Under the pieces are notes generated by a model. That model was not told the origin of the DNA, ran no database searches, and worked only from the letters and a program-made list of their open reading frames with translations. DNA of 61,035 bases from Thalassobacillus_A hwangdonensis. GTDB lineage: Bacteria > Bacillota > Bacilli > Bacillales > Halobacillaceae. The stretch spans positions 1-61,035 of the forward strand of contig NZ_JBHTKL010000008.1 of the NCBI RefSeq assembly GCF_042675915.1, in the 5' to 3' direction. Below, piece after piece: positions 25,401 to 35,573 of this stretch; within the stretch, counting starts at the first letter, position 1; each line of letters starts with the position of its first letter. Made by a program: the position numbers and the translations under genes.

Positions 25401-26004
25401 CCTTGGAATGGCTGCAAGACAGCTTGGTATCAAGGTCGCTTCACCTGTATTCGATGGAGCACGTGAAGAAGATGTTTGGGAAACACTTGAAGAAGCCGGC
25501 ATGCCTAGAGATGCGAAGACGATCCTTTATGATGGTCGCACAGGCGAGCCGTTCGACAACCGCATTTCAGTCGGTGTCATGTATATGATCAAACTTGCAC
25601 ACATGGTAGACGATAAGCTCCACGCGCGTTCTACCGGACCTTACTCCTTGGTTACTCAACAGCCATTGGGTGGTAAAGCGCAGTTTGGTGGACAGCGTTT
25701 CGGTGAGATGGAGGTATGGGCACTTGAAGCATACGGAGCTGCATACACGCTTCAGGAAATCCTTACTGTCAAGTCCGATGACGTTGTTGGTCGTGTGAAA
25801 ACGTATGAAGCGATTGTCAAAGGTGAAAATGTACCAGAACCTGGCGTACCTGAATCATTCAAAGTATTGATCAAAGAGCTTCAAAGCTTGGGTATGGACG
25901 TGAAAATCCTGTCAGGTGATGAGACGGAAATTGATTTGCGAGACATTGAAGAAGAAGAAACACAAGCTTCAGAAAACCTGAATCTCGACCCTGCTGACAA
26001 TTGA
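22468..26004 (+). CDS. rpoB: RNA polymerase beta subunit
   Basis: 1178 residues. The rifampicin region reads [23 protein letters not shown], the sensitive wild-type form. [19 protein letters not shown] and the C-terminal [20 protein letters not shown] are conserved active-centre and clamp segments. The start is taken as TTG 22468, 6 bases after AAGGGGTGA, which gives the usual [13 protein letters not shown] start; an in-frame GTG at 22459 falls inside the RBS. The acidic C-terminal tail is short compared with B. subtilis. rpoC follows after 72 bp. Confidence 0.98.
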   Translation: [1178 protein letters not shown]

Positions 26005-26076
26005 TCTTCGGTACAACAGTCGCTGATCTTGTTCTAAGCTTAGGGAAACCTGGATACTAAAAGGGAGGTAGGCCCC

Positions 26077-29000
26077 TTGCTAGATGTTAATAACTTTGAG
26101 TATATGAAAATAGGTCTTGCTTCACCCGATAAGATTCGTTCCTGGTCTTTCGGTGAAGTGAAGAAACCAGAAACAATCAACTACCGCACGTTGAAACCAG
26201 AGAAAGATGGTCTTTTCTGTGAACGTATCTTCGGTCCTACGAAGGACTGGGAGTGTCACTGTGGTAAATACAAGCGTGTACGTTACAAAGGCGTCGTTTG
26301 TGACCGCTGTGGTGTAGAAGTAACGAAAGCGAAAGTCCGTCGTGAGCGTATGGGGCACCTTGAACTTGCTGCCCCTGTCTCTCACATCTGGTATTTCAAA
26401 GGTATTCCGAGCCGTATGGGTCTAGTGCTTGATATGTCGCCAAGAGCGCTGGAAGAAGTCATCTACTTCGCAGCATACATCGTGACAGACCCTGGCGAAA
26501 CTGCACTTGATAAGAAGCAGTTGCTTTCGGAAAAAGAATACCGTGCATACCGTGAAAAGTATGGAATGAACTTCGGTGCCCAAATGGGTGCAGAAGCAAT
26601 TCGCAGACTATTGATGGATATCGACCTTGATAAAGAAGTCGATGCATTGAAAGAAGAGCTGAAGACTGCTCAAGGCCAGCGTCGTACTCGTGCGATCAAG
26701 CGTCTTGAAGTGTTGGAAGCATTCCGTAATTCAGGTAACGATCCATCATGGATGATTCTTGACGTACTACCTGTCATTCCACCTGAACTTCGTCCGATGG
26801 TTCAGCTGGATGGTGGACGTTTCGCGACATCTGACCTGAACGACCTTTACCGTCGTGTCATCAACCGTAACAACCGTCTGAAGCGTCTATTGGACCTTGG
26901 TGCACCTAGCATCATCGTTCAAAACGAAAAACGTATGCTTCAGGAAGCTGTAGACGCATTGATTGACAACGGCCGTCGTGGTCGTCCTGTCACAGGACCA
27001 GGTAACCGTCCATTGAAATCTCTTTCTCACATGCTGAAAGGGAAGCAAGGACGTTTCCGTCAGAACCTGCTCGGTAAACGTGTCGACTATTCCGGTCGTT
27101 CTGTTATCGTCGTAGGTCCGAACCTGAAGATGTACCAATGTGGTCTTCCTAAAGAAATGGCACTTGAACTGTTCAAGCCATTTGTAATGAAAGAACTTGT
27201 TGAACGTGGCCTTGCTCACAACATCAAGTCTGCAAAACGTAAAATTGAACGCATCCACCCAGAAGTTTGGGATGTATTAGAAGATGTCATCAAAGAACAT
27301 CCAGTTCTATTGAACCGTGCACCAACGTTGCACCGTCTCGGAATCCAGGCGTTCGAACCTACATTGGTCGAAGGTCGCGCGATCCGTCTTCACCCGCTCG
27401 TATGTACGGCATACAACGCCGACTTTGACGGTGACCAAATGGCGGTACACGTTCCATTATCTGCAGAAGCACAAGCAGAAGCACGTATCCTGATGCTGGC
27501 AGCGCAGAACATCCTTAACCCTAAGGATGGAAAACCTGTCGTTACACCATCCCAGGATATGGTGTTGGGTAACTATTACCTGACAATGGAACGTCCGGGA
27601 GCAGTAGGGGAAGGAATGGTCTTCAAAGACTTGAACGAAGCCCTGATCGCTTACCAGAACGGATATGTACACTTGCATACACGTGTTGCAGTCTATGCGG
27701 GTGCTTTGAACAACCAGACATTCACTGAAGAACAAAACAGCCAGCTGTTACTGACAACAGTAGGTAAATTGATTTTCAATGAAATGCTCCCAGCTTCATT
27801 CCCTTATATGAATGAACCTACACAGGAGAACCTGGAAGTGAAAACTCCAGAGAAGTACTTTGTTGAAAAAGGTACGAACATCCGTGAGGAGATTCCGGAA
27901 CGAGAAGAAGTTCTTCCGTTCAAGAAAGGGATTCTTGGGGACATCATCGCTCAAGTGTTCAAGCACTTCTCAATCAGTGAAACGTCCAAAATGCTTGACC
28001 GCATGAAAGACCTTGGTTTCGCATATTCAACGAAAGCAGGTATTACGGTCGGTGTATCTGACGTTGTCGTACTTCCTGAGAAGCAGGAAATTCTTGAAGA
28101 AGCACAAACGAAAGTAGATAAAGTCCTTAAACAGTTCCGTCGTGGACTGATTACGGACGAAGAGCGTTATGATCGTGTCATCGATATCTGGTCGAAGGCG
28201 AAAGACGATATCCAGGAACGCTTGATGCGTTCCCTTAATACACGTAACCCGATCTTCATGATGAGTGATTCCGGTGCACGTGGTAACGCGTCGAACTTCA
28301 CACAGCTTGCTGGTATGCGTGGTTTGATGGCCAACCCGGCTGGTCGAATCATTGAGTTGCCGATCAAATCAAGCTTCCGTGAAGGTCTGACAGTATTGGA
28401 ATACTTTATCTCTACACACGGTGCGCGTAAAGGTCTTGCCGATACAGCACTGAAAACTGCCGATTCCGGTTACCTTACTCGTCGTCTAGTTGACGTTGCG
28501 CAAGATGTCATCGTCCGTGATGATGACTGTGGTACAGATCGTGGTCTTCCTGTAGCGTCCCTGACAGAAGGTACTGAACTAATCGAACCATTGATCGATC
28601 GTTTGATTGGTCGTACGTCCTTCCAGACAATACGCCACCCTGAGTCGGATGAGCTATTGGCTGTGAGAGATGAAGTCATTACAGAAGATGCTGCTAAACG
28701 AATCGTTGATGCAGGAATCGAGCAAGTTGTGATTCGTTCCGCATTTACATGTAACACCAAGCACGGCGTATGTAAGAAATGTTACGGCCGTAACTTGGCA
28801 ACTGGTGATGAGGTTGAAGTTGGAGAAGCTGTCGGAATCATCGCAGCACAGTCCATCGGTGAACCTGGTACACAGTTGACGATGCGTACATTCCACACAG
28901 GTGGAGTTGCCGGAGACGATATCACGCAAGGTCTTCCACGTATCCAAGAGCTGTTTGAAGCGCGTAACCCGAAAGGTCGTGCTGTCATTTCAGAAATCAA

Positions 29001-29679
29001 AGGTACTGTGCATGACGTGAATGAAGTGAAAGAAAAACTTGAAATCGTCGTTCAAGGTGAAGTGGAATCCCGTTCCTACACAGCGCCTTATGGTGCTCGT
29101 ATGAAAGTTGCTGTCGGTGACGAAGTCGTTGCTGGTCAGGAACTGACAGAGGGTTCTGTAGATCCGAAAGAACTATTGACGATCAGCGGTCTTGACGGAG
29201 TCCAGGAATATCTCTTGAAAGAGGTACAGAAAGTTTACCGAATGCAAGGGGTAGAAATCGGCGACAAGCACGTCGAGGTCATGGTTCGTCAGATGCTTCG
29301 TAAGATCCGTGTGCTGGATTCTGGAGATACAGAAGTATTGCCAGGTTCACTGCTTGAAATCCACCAGTTCCGTGATGCAAACAAAAAAGCATTGCTTGAA
29401 GGTGGGCAGCCGGCAGTTGGACGTCCGGTCCTACTCGGTATTACGAAAGCATCTCTTGAAACTGACTCCTTCTTGTCAGCCGCATCCTTCCAGGAGACGA
29501 CTCGTGTCTTGACGGATGCTGCGATCAAAGGTAAGCGCGATGAACTTCTCGGCTTGAAAGAGAATGTCATCATCGGTAAGCTTGTTCCAGCTGGAACTGG
29601 TATGAACCGCTACCGTAAGATCCAGGCAGAAAAAGAAGAGCAGCAGACGACAGAAGCTGTAGAAGAAGTCACACAATAA
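26077..29679 (+). CDS. rpoC: RNA polymerase beta' subunit
   Basis: 1200 residues. The zinc ribbon CHCGKYKRVRYKGVVCDRCG is near residue 60, the catalytic magnesium site NADFDGDQM is in the middle, and the second zinc site includes CNTKHGVCKKCYGRN. The start is TTG 26077 with GGGAGG upstream, giving LDVNNFEYMKIG as in B. subtilis. It makes the core enzyme together with RpoB and RpoA, both encoded in this window. Confidence 0.98.
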   Translation: MLDVNNFEYMKIGLASPDKIRSWSFGEVKKPETINYRTLKPEKDGLFCERIFGPTKDWECHCGKYKRVRYKGVVCDRCGVEVTKAKVRRERMGHLELAAPVSHIWYFKGIPSRMGLVLDMSPRALEEVIYFAAYIVTDPGETALDKKQLLSEKEYRAYREKYGMNFGAQMGAEAIRRLLMDIDLDKEVDALKEELKTAQGQRRTRAIKRLEVLEAFRNSGNDPSWMILDVLPVIPPELRPMVQLDGGRFATSDLNDLYRRVINRNNRLKRLLDLGAPSIIVQNEKRMLQEAVDALIDNGRRGRPVTGPGNRPLKSLSHMLKGKQGRFRQNLLGKRVDYSGRSVIVVGPNLKMYQCGLPKEMALELFKPFVMKELVERGLAHNIKSAKRKIERIHPEVWDVLEDVIKEHPVLLNRAPTLHRLGIQAFEPTLVEGRAIRLHPLVCTAYNADFDGDQMAVHVPLSAEAQAEARILMLAAQNILNPKDGKPVVTPSQDMVLGNYYLTMERPGAVGEGMVFKDLNEALIAYQNGYVHLHTRVAVYAGALNNQTFTEEQNSQLLLTTVGKLIFNEMLPASFPYMNEPTQENLEVKTPEKYFVEKGTNIREEIPEREEVLPFKKGILGDIIAQVFKHFSISETSKMLDRMKDLGFAYSTKAGITVGVSDVVVLPEKQEILEEAQTKVDKVLKQFRRGLITDEERYDRVIDIWSKAKDDIQERLMRSLNTRNPIFMMSDSGARGNASNFTQLAGMRGLMANPAGRIIELPIKSSFREGLTVLEYFISTHGARKGLADTALKTADSGYLTRRLVDVAQDVIVRDDDCGTDRGLPVASLTEGTELIEPLIDRLIGRTSFQTIRHPESDELLAVRDEVITEDAAKRIVDAGIEQVVIRSAFTCNTKHGVCKKCYGRNLATGDEVEVGEAVGIIAAQSIGEPGTQLTMRTFHTGGVAGDDITQGLPRIQELFEARNPKGRAVISEIKGTVHDVNEVKEKLEIVVQGEVESRSYTAPYGARMKVAVGDEVVAGQELTEGSVDPKELLTISGLDGVQEYLLKEVQKVYRMQGVEIGDKHVEVMVRQMLRKIRVLDSGDTEVLPGSLLEIHQFRDANKKALLEGGQPAVGRPVLLGITKASLETDSFLSAASFQETTRVLTDAAIKGKRDELLGLKENVIIGKLVPAGTGMNRYRKIQAEKEEQQTTEAVEEVTQ

Positions 29680-29750
29680 TATAAAAAACAAAGTTTTGAC
29701 AATGGATAAATGCATATGGAGGCACCTGAAAAATTCACTGCAAAATTCAG

Positions 29751-29779
29751 TTGACATGAATATTGCTGAGTGATAATAT
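29751..29779 (+). promoter_or_regulatory. SigA promoter of rplGB-rpsL-rpsG-fusA
   Basis: TTGACA at 29751-29756, a 17-bp spacer and TAATAT at 29774-29779 (overlapping TATAAT at 777-782). Another TTGACA lies at 29696 without a clear -10. Confidence 0.8.
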
Positions 29780-29827
29780 AATCAAGGTGCTTCCATTTAT
29801 CCTTGTTACTTTGGAGGATACGCATAG

Positions 29828-30079
29828 ATGTCTTATGAAAAAGTAGCACAGGCTAATTCTAATATCGTTATTGGAACCAAACAGACACTGAAGGCCATGA
29901 AAAATGGTGAAGTGGAAGAGGTCTTTGTTGCTGGTGATGCTGATCAGCATATAACAGAGAAAGTGATGCGTATGGCAGAGGAACTGAAGGTTCCGTGTCA
30001 CAGAGTCGACTCCATGAAAAAGCTGGGGAAGGCATGCGGCATTGATGTCGGCGCAGCTACAGTGGCGATAAAGCAATAA
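29828..30079 (+). CDS. rplGB: L7Ae-family kink-turn RNA-binding protein
   Basis: 83 residues of the L7Ae/L30e fold with the VEEVFVAGDAD, LKVPCHRVDSMKKLGKACGID segments that contact K-turn RNA. In B. subtilis the gene (formerly ybxF) lies in the same place before rpsL; the protein binds K-turns in vitro, and its cellular role is unclear. TTTGGAGGATACGC precedes ATG 29828. Confidence 0.92.
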   Translation: MSYEKVAQANSNIVIGTKQTLKAMKNGEVEEVFVAGDADQHITEKVMRMAEELKVPCHRVDSMKKLGKACGIDVGAATVAIKQ

Positions 30080-30177
30080 AGTTTTGGCGGTCATTCGCGA
30101 AGACTTTGTTTTTTGCCTTTTTATGAACCACCTGGATGTGTGGTATTAAAAACAGTATTGAAGGGAGGATATCTAAC

Positions 30178-30591
30178 ATGCCAACTATTAACCAATTGGT
30201 ACGTAAAGGACGCGTAAGCAAGGGGAAGAAATCTGACTCTCCTGCTTTGAATAAAGGATACAACAGCTTCAAGAAGAGCTTGACTGACCAGTCTTCTCCA
30301 CAAAAACGTGGTGTATGTACTCGTGTCGGTACAATGACTCCTAAGAAGCCGAACTCCGCATTGCGTAAATATGCGCGTGTGCGTTTGACTAACCAGATCG
30401 AGGTTACTGCATACATCCCTGGTATCGGCCACAACCTACAAGAGCACAGTGTTGTTCTTATCCGTGGTGGACGTGTAAAAGACTTACCAGGTGTGCGTTA
30501 TCACATCGTTCGTGGTGCACTTGATACAGCAGGTGTTGAAGGTCGTGCTCAAGGCCGTTCTAAATACGGTACGAAACGCCCTAAGAAATAA
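30178..30591 (+). CDS. rpsL: 30S ribosomal protein S12
   Basis: 137 residues. TPKKPNSALRKYARVRL holds K56, the usual streptomycin-sensitivity residue, and PGVRYHIVRG the second resistance site; both are wild type. It sits at the decoding centre. ATG 30178 has AGGGAGGATATC upstream; the frame from 30136 extends into the leader and is not part of the family protein. Confidence 0.98.
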   Translation: MPTINQLVRKGRVSKGKKSDSPALNKGYNSFKKSLTDQSSPQKRGVCTRVGTMTPKKPNSALRKYARVRLTNQIEVTAYIPGIGHNLQEHSVVLIRGGRVKDLPGVRYHIVRGALDTAGVEGRAQGRSKYGTKRPKK

Positions 30592-30638
30592 TGATTTGAA
30601 AACCAATTTTGAACACACACAGGAAAGGAGGATGACAT

Positions 30639-31109
30639 ATGCCACGTAAAGGACCAGTAGCTAAACGTGATGTATTGCCAGATCCGATGTACAAATCGAA
30701 GCTTGTAACTCGCTTGATCAACCAAATCATGGTTGACGGACAGCGCGGAAAAGCACAAAAGATTCTTTATAAAGCTTTTGACCTTGTTCAAGAACGCAGC
30801 GGTAACGATGCGATGGAAACTTTCGAACAAGCGATGAAGAACGTAATGCCAGTATTAGAGGTTAAAGCTCGTCGTGTCGGTGGTTCCAACTACCAAGTAC
30901 CAATGGAGGTACGCCCTGAGCGTCGTCAAGCTCTAGGCCTTCGTTTCATTGTGAACTATTCCCGCCTTCGCGGTGAAAAGACAATGGAAGAGCGCCTTGC
31001 TAACGAAATTCTTGATGCTGCCAACAACACAGGTGCAGCTGTTAAGAAGCGTGAAGACATGCACAAGATGGCTGAAGCGAACAAAGCATTCGCTCACTAT
31101 CGCTGGTAA
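30639..31109 (+). CDS. rpsG: 30S ribosomal protein S7
   Basis: 156 residues, matching the bacterial S7 family throughout (MPRKGPVAKRDVLPDP start, ALGLRFIVNYSRLRGEKTMEERLA). It nucleates the 30S head around the 3' major domain of 16S rRNA. AAAGGAGGATGAC precedes ATG 30639. Part of the str operon. Confidence 0.98.
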   Translation: MPRKGPVAKRDVLPDPMYKSKLVTRLINQIMVDGQRGKAQKILYKAFDLVQERSGNDAMETFEQAMKNVMPVLEVKARRVGGSNYQVPMEVRPERRQALGLRFIVNYSRLRGEKTMEERLANEILDAANNTGAAVKKREDMHKMAEANKAFAHYRW

Positions 31110-31157
31110 TCAACCAACTAAACTAAAAACTTTACATTCAGAAAGGAGAAAGATTCC

Positions 31158-33236
31158 ATGGCTAGAGAGTTCTCCTTGGAAAAGACTCGTAATATCGGGA
31201 TCATGGCTCACATCGATGCCGGTAAAACTACCGCTACCGAGCGTATTCTTTTCTATACAGGACGTATCCACAAAATTGGTGAAACTCACGAAGGAGCTTC
31301 CCAGATGGACTGGATGGAGCAGGAGCAAGAACGCGGAATTACAATCACTTCCGCTGCGACTACTGCTCAGTGGAAAGACCACCGTATCAACATCATTGAT
31401 ACACCTGGACACGTAGACTTCACTGTTGAAGTTGAGCGTTCCTTGCGTGTACTTGATGGTGCGGTAGCTGTATTGGACGCACAATCTGGTGTTGAACCAC
31501 AAACAGAAACTGTTTGGCGTCAGGCTACGACATACGGTGTTCCACGTATCGTATTTGTCAACAAAATGGATAAAATCGGTGCTGATTTCATCTACTCCTT
31601 AGGTACACTTAGTGACCGTCTAGGAGCAAATGCTGCGGCAGTTCAACTGCCAATCGGTGCTGAAGACGACTTTGAAGGTATCATCGACCTTATCACGATG
31701 GAAGCATTCTACTACCTTGATGACTTAGGGACTCGTGCTGAAGCACGTCCAATCCCTGACGAGTACAAGGATCAAGCAGAAGAATACCGCTCGAAACTTA
31801 TCGAAGCGGTAGCTGATCATGATGAAGACTTGATGATGAAATTCCTAGAAGGGGAAGAAATCACTAACGATGAGTTGAAAGCGGCTATCCGTACTGCAAC
31901 TCTAAGTGTTGAATTCTACCCAGTATTCTGTGGATCTGCCTTCAAGAACAAAGGTGTTCAACTATTGATTGATGGAGTTATCGATTACCTTCCATCTCCA
32001 TTAGATGTACCTGCGATTGAAGGTCATGTGCCACAGACGGAAGAGCAAGTCACTCGTAAAGCAGACGATAATGCGCCATTCTCAGCATTGGCATTTAAAG
32101 TTGCTACAGACCCATTCGTGGGTAAATTGACTTTCTTCCGTGTGTACTCCGGAACTCTTAACTCCGGTTCATATGTTAAGAATGCAACGAAAGATAAGCG
32201 TGAACGTGTAGGTCGTATCCTGCAGATGCACGCGAACTCTCGTGAAGAGATCTCTACTGTATATGCTGGTGACATTGCGGGTGCTGTAGGTCTTAAAGAT
32301 ACAGGAACTGGTGACACATTGTGTGACGAGAAAAACCTTGTAATCCTAGAATCTATGGAATTCCCTGATCCGGTAATCTCTGTAGCGATCGAACCTAAAT
32401 CCAAAGCGGACCAGGATAAGATGGGTATCGCGCTTGGTAAACTGGCTGAAGAAGACCCGACTTTCCAAACGGAAACAAACGTTGAAACTGGTCAGACAAT
32501 CATCGCTGGTATGGGTGAGCTTCACCTTGATATCATCGTTGACCGTCTACGCCGTGAGTTCAAAGTGGATGCCAACATTGGCGCTCCACAGGTAGCTTAC
32601 CGTGAAACGTTCCGTGCAAGTGCGGAAGTTGAAGGTAAATTCGTACGTCAGTCTGGTGGTCGTGGACAATACGGTCACGTTTGGGTTAAATTCGAGCCAA
32701 ACGAAGAAGGCGCTGGCTTCGAATTCGTAAACAAAATCGTCGGTGGTGTTGTTCCTCGTGAATATATTCCATCTGTCGAGCAGGGAATCAGAGAATCTCT
32801 AGAGAATGGTGTATTGGCTGGCTACCCTATGGTAGACATCAAAGCTACTCTTTATGATGGTTCTTACCACGATGTCGACTCTAACGAGATGGCATTTAAA
32901 GTAGCTGCATCTATGGCGCTTAAAGCTGCCAAAGGTAAATGTAGCCCAGTTCTTCTTGAGCCAATGATGAAAGTTGAAGTAGTCATTCCGGAAGAATACA
33001 TGGGAGACATCATGGGTGACGTAACTTCCCGTCGTGGACGTGTAGAAGGTATGGAAGCTCGTGGAACAGCTCAAGTGGTTAAAGCGTTCGTTCCACTTTC
33101 TGAAATGTTCGGTTATGCAACAGCGTTGCGTTCCAACACTCAAGGTCGCGGAACTTACACGATGCATTTTGATCACTATGAAGAAGTACCTAAGAGTATT
33201 TCTGAAGAGATCATCAAGAAAAATGCTGGTGAATAA
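31158..33236 (+). CDS. fusA: Elongation factor G
   Basis: 692 residues with five EF-G domains. The GTPase motifs AHIDAGKTT, DTPGHVDF and NKMDKIGAD are intact. It catalyses ribosomal translocation and, with RRF, recycling. AGAAAGGAG precedes ATG 31158; the tuf promoter begins at its stop. Confidence 0.98.
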   Translation: MAREFSLEKTRNIGIMAHIDAGKTTATERILFYTGRIHKIGETHEGASQMDWMEQEQERGITITSAATTAQWKDHRINIIDTPGHVDFTVEVERSLRVLDGAVAVLDAQSGVEPQTETVWRQATTYGVPRIVFVNKMDKIGADFIYSLGTLSDRLGANAAAVQLPIGAEDDFEGIIDLITMEAFYYLDDLGTRAEARPIPDEYKDQAEEYRSKLIEAVADHDEDLMMKFLEGEEITNDELKAAIRTATLSVEFYPVFCGSAFKNKGVQLLIDGVIDYLPSPLDVPAIEGHVPQTEEQVTRKADDNAPFSALAFKVATDPFVGKLTFFRVYSGTLNSGSYVKNATKDKRERVGRILQMHANSREEISTVYAGDIAGAVGLKDTGTGDTLCDEKNLVILESMEFPDPVISVAIEPKSKADQDKMGIALGKLAEEDPTFQTETNVETGQTIIAGMGELHLDIIVDRLRREFKVDANIGAPQVAYRETFRASAEVEGKFVRQSGGRGQYGHVWVKFEPNEEGAGFEFVNKIVGGVVPREYIPSVEQGIRESLENGVLAGYPMVDIKATLYDGSYHDVDSNEMAFKVAASMALKAAKGKCSPVLLEPMMKVEVVIPEEYMGDIMGDVTSRRGRVEGMEARGTAQVVKAFVPLSEMFGYATALRSNTQGRGTYTMHFDHYEEVPKSISEEIIKKNAGE

Positions 33237-33237
33237 T

Positions 33238-33266
33238 TGATTTTTTGCTAAAGTTCAGGTATAACT
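33238..33266 (+). promoter_or_regulatory. SigA promoter of tuf
   Basis: TTGATT at 33238-33243, a 17-bp spacer and TATAAC at 33261-33266, starting inside the fusA stop codon region. Confidence 0.6.
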
Positions 33267-33281
33267 TGAATTGTGAGCGTG

Positions 33282-33303
33282 GAAGCAGTTTTGACTGCTT
33301 CCG
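33282..33303 (+). promoter_or_regulatory. Perfect hairpin in the tuf leader
   Basis: GGAAGCAGT (282-290) pairs perfectly with ACTGCTTCC (295-303) around a TTTG loop, about 9 bases after the predicted start of transcription. No T run follows, so it is not a standard terminator; mRNA stabilisation at the 5' end is one option. Confidence 0.6.
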
Positions 33304-33365
33304 GGCTTCATATAAATTTATTTATTCAAACAAAAATTGTTATTTATTTAAAGGAGGAACTATAA

Positions 33366-34556
<1,191 letters not shown>

Positions 34557-34573
34557 GCCTTAAATATTCAAGT

Positions 34574-34603
34574 AAAGGCAGCGATTTGATCGCTGCCTTT
34601 TTT
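34574..34603 (+). terminator. Terminator of the str operon (after tuf)
   Basis: A 12-bp perfect stem AAAGGCAGCGAT/ATCGCTGCCTTT (574-585, 589-600), a 3-base loop and a T run. Confidence 0.93.
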
Positions 34604-34698
34604 CTATGCCTGAATACATAACTTAGATGAGTTTCTTCTATATATATGAAACGCATAGAGCAATCGATTCGTATAACATGATAAAAGGGGGATGAATC

Positions 34699-35346
34699 AT
34701 GTTATTGCATGAAGAACTAGTGTACCTTTCCATTGATGATCGGAAAAATAAGCTGAGTGTTTCGCAAAGTATCCTAAACCAGGCAATAGCAGGTGCAGTT
34801 TTGATGGATGCACTATTTGATGGATTAGTGACGATTGAGAATAAGAAAATGTACATTACGGAAAAGCTGCAGGATAACCCATTTCATGAACGCTTTTTTG
34901 TATTGGAAAAGATGGACGGGAAGCCCGTGAAATCCGTATTGAAAAAACTGGCTGGTGAAGCTAGTGTGACAAGTGCGATCGAAGCATTGTCTGCAAAGCA
35001 GCTGATTTCGATACAAGAAGAAAAAGTGCTCTTGTTATTTACTACGAAGAACTATCATCTTGCAGAACCTGAACGAAAACAGCTGCTGGTGAAAACAATC
35101 AAGGAAGAAATCATGTCGTATGAAGGAGAGCCATCGAATCGTCTGTTCTCGTTGGCATCGTTAATCGAAGTGACAAAACTGGATCGCCATCTTTTCCCTC
35201 AAGAATATAAAGATATGAAAAAACGTTTGAAGGAAATACGTAAATCGGATGTTATCGCACAGTCTGTCTATCAGATTATTAAAGACACTGAAACGATGAT
35301 GGTTGTCATTACAGCTGGAGCAGTTGCAGCTACGACAAGCAACTGA
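34699..35346 (+). CDS. GPP34 (GOLPH3-like) family protein
   Basis: 215 residues, mainly helical and without signal peptide. The N-terminal LLHEELVYLSIDD, the ILNQAIAGAVLMDALFDG block and the later LFSLASLIEVTKL block match what I know of the bacterial GPP34 domain, related to the eukaryotic PI4P-binding Golgi protein GOLPH3. Bacterial members have no settled function; membrane association is inferred. AAAGGGGGATG lies before ATG 34699. It has its own terminator and sits alone between tuf and rpsJ, where B. subtilis has the unrelated ybaC. Confidence 0.78.
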   Translation: MLLHEELVYLSIDDRKNKLSVSQSILNQAIAGAVLMDALFDGLVTIENKKMYITEKLQDNPFHERFFVLEKMDGKPVKSVLKKLAGEASVTSAIEALSAKQLISIQEEKVLLLFTTKNYHLAEPERKQLLVKTIKEEIMSYEGEPSNRLFSLASLIEVTKLDRHLFPQEYKDMKKRLKEIRKSDVIAQSVYQIIKDTETMMVVITAGAVAATTSN

Positions 35347-35361
35347 TAAATACAATAAATC

Positions 35362-35385
35362 AACCCTGTTCACGCAGGGTTTTTC
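35362..35385 (+). terminator. Terminator after the GPP34 gene
   Basis: AACCCTG (362-368) pairs with CAGGGTT (375-381), followed by TTTTC. Confidence 0.85.
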
Positions 35386-35435
35386 TTATGTGCTGAATTC
35401 CTGTTGAACCCATACGGCTGTAAGTGGAACAGGGG

Positions 35436-35464
35436 TTGAAATCATCGTCGATCCTTAGTATAAT
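35436..35464 (+). promoter_or_regulatory. S10 operon promoter P1
   Basis: TTGAAA at 35436-35441, a 17-bp spacer and consensus TATAAT at 35459-35464. Confidence 0.8.
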
Positions 35465-35504
35465 TACTTGATGTGCGACGTCATAAATTCATTTGATTTT
35501 ATGC

Positions 35505-35533
35505 TTGCATTCGCCAACATTCTTCTATATAAT
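35505..35533 (+). promoter_or_regulatory. S10 operon promoter P2
   Basis: TTGCAT at 35505-35510, a 17-bp spacer and consensus TATAAT at 35528-35533. With P1 it forms a tandem pair for the longest ribosomal-protein transcript of the window. Confidence 0.75.
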
Positions 35534-35573
35534 AAGTAATGTTGGTCATAAAAGGCGATGATGCGAAAGGTTG

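Noticed and set aside
30077..30125. Terminator between rplGB and rpsL
   Set aside because: A T run is present (GTTTTTTG) but the possible stem is short and mismatched; not strong enough to list as a feature.
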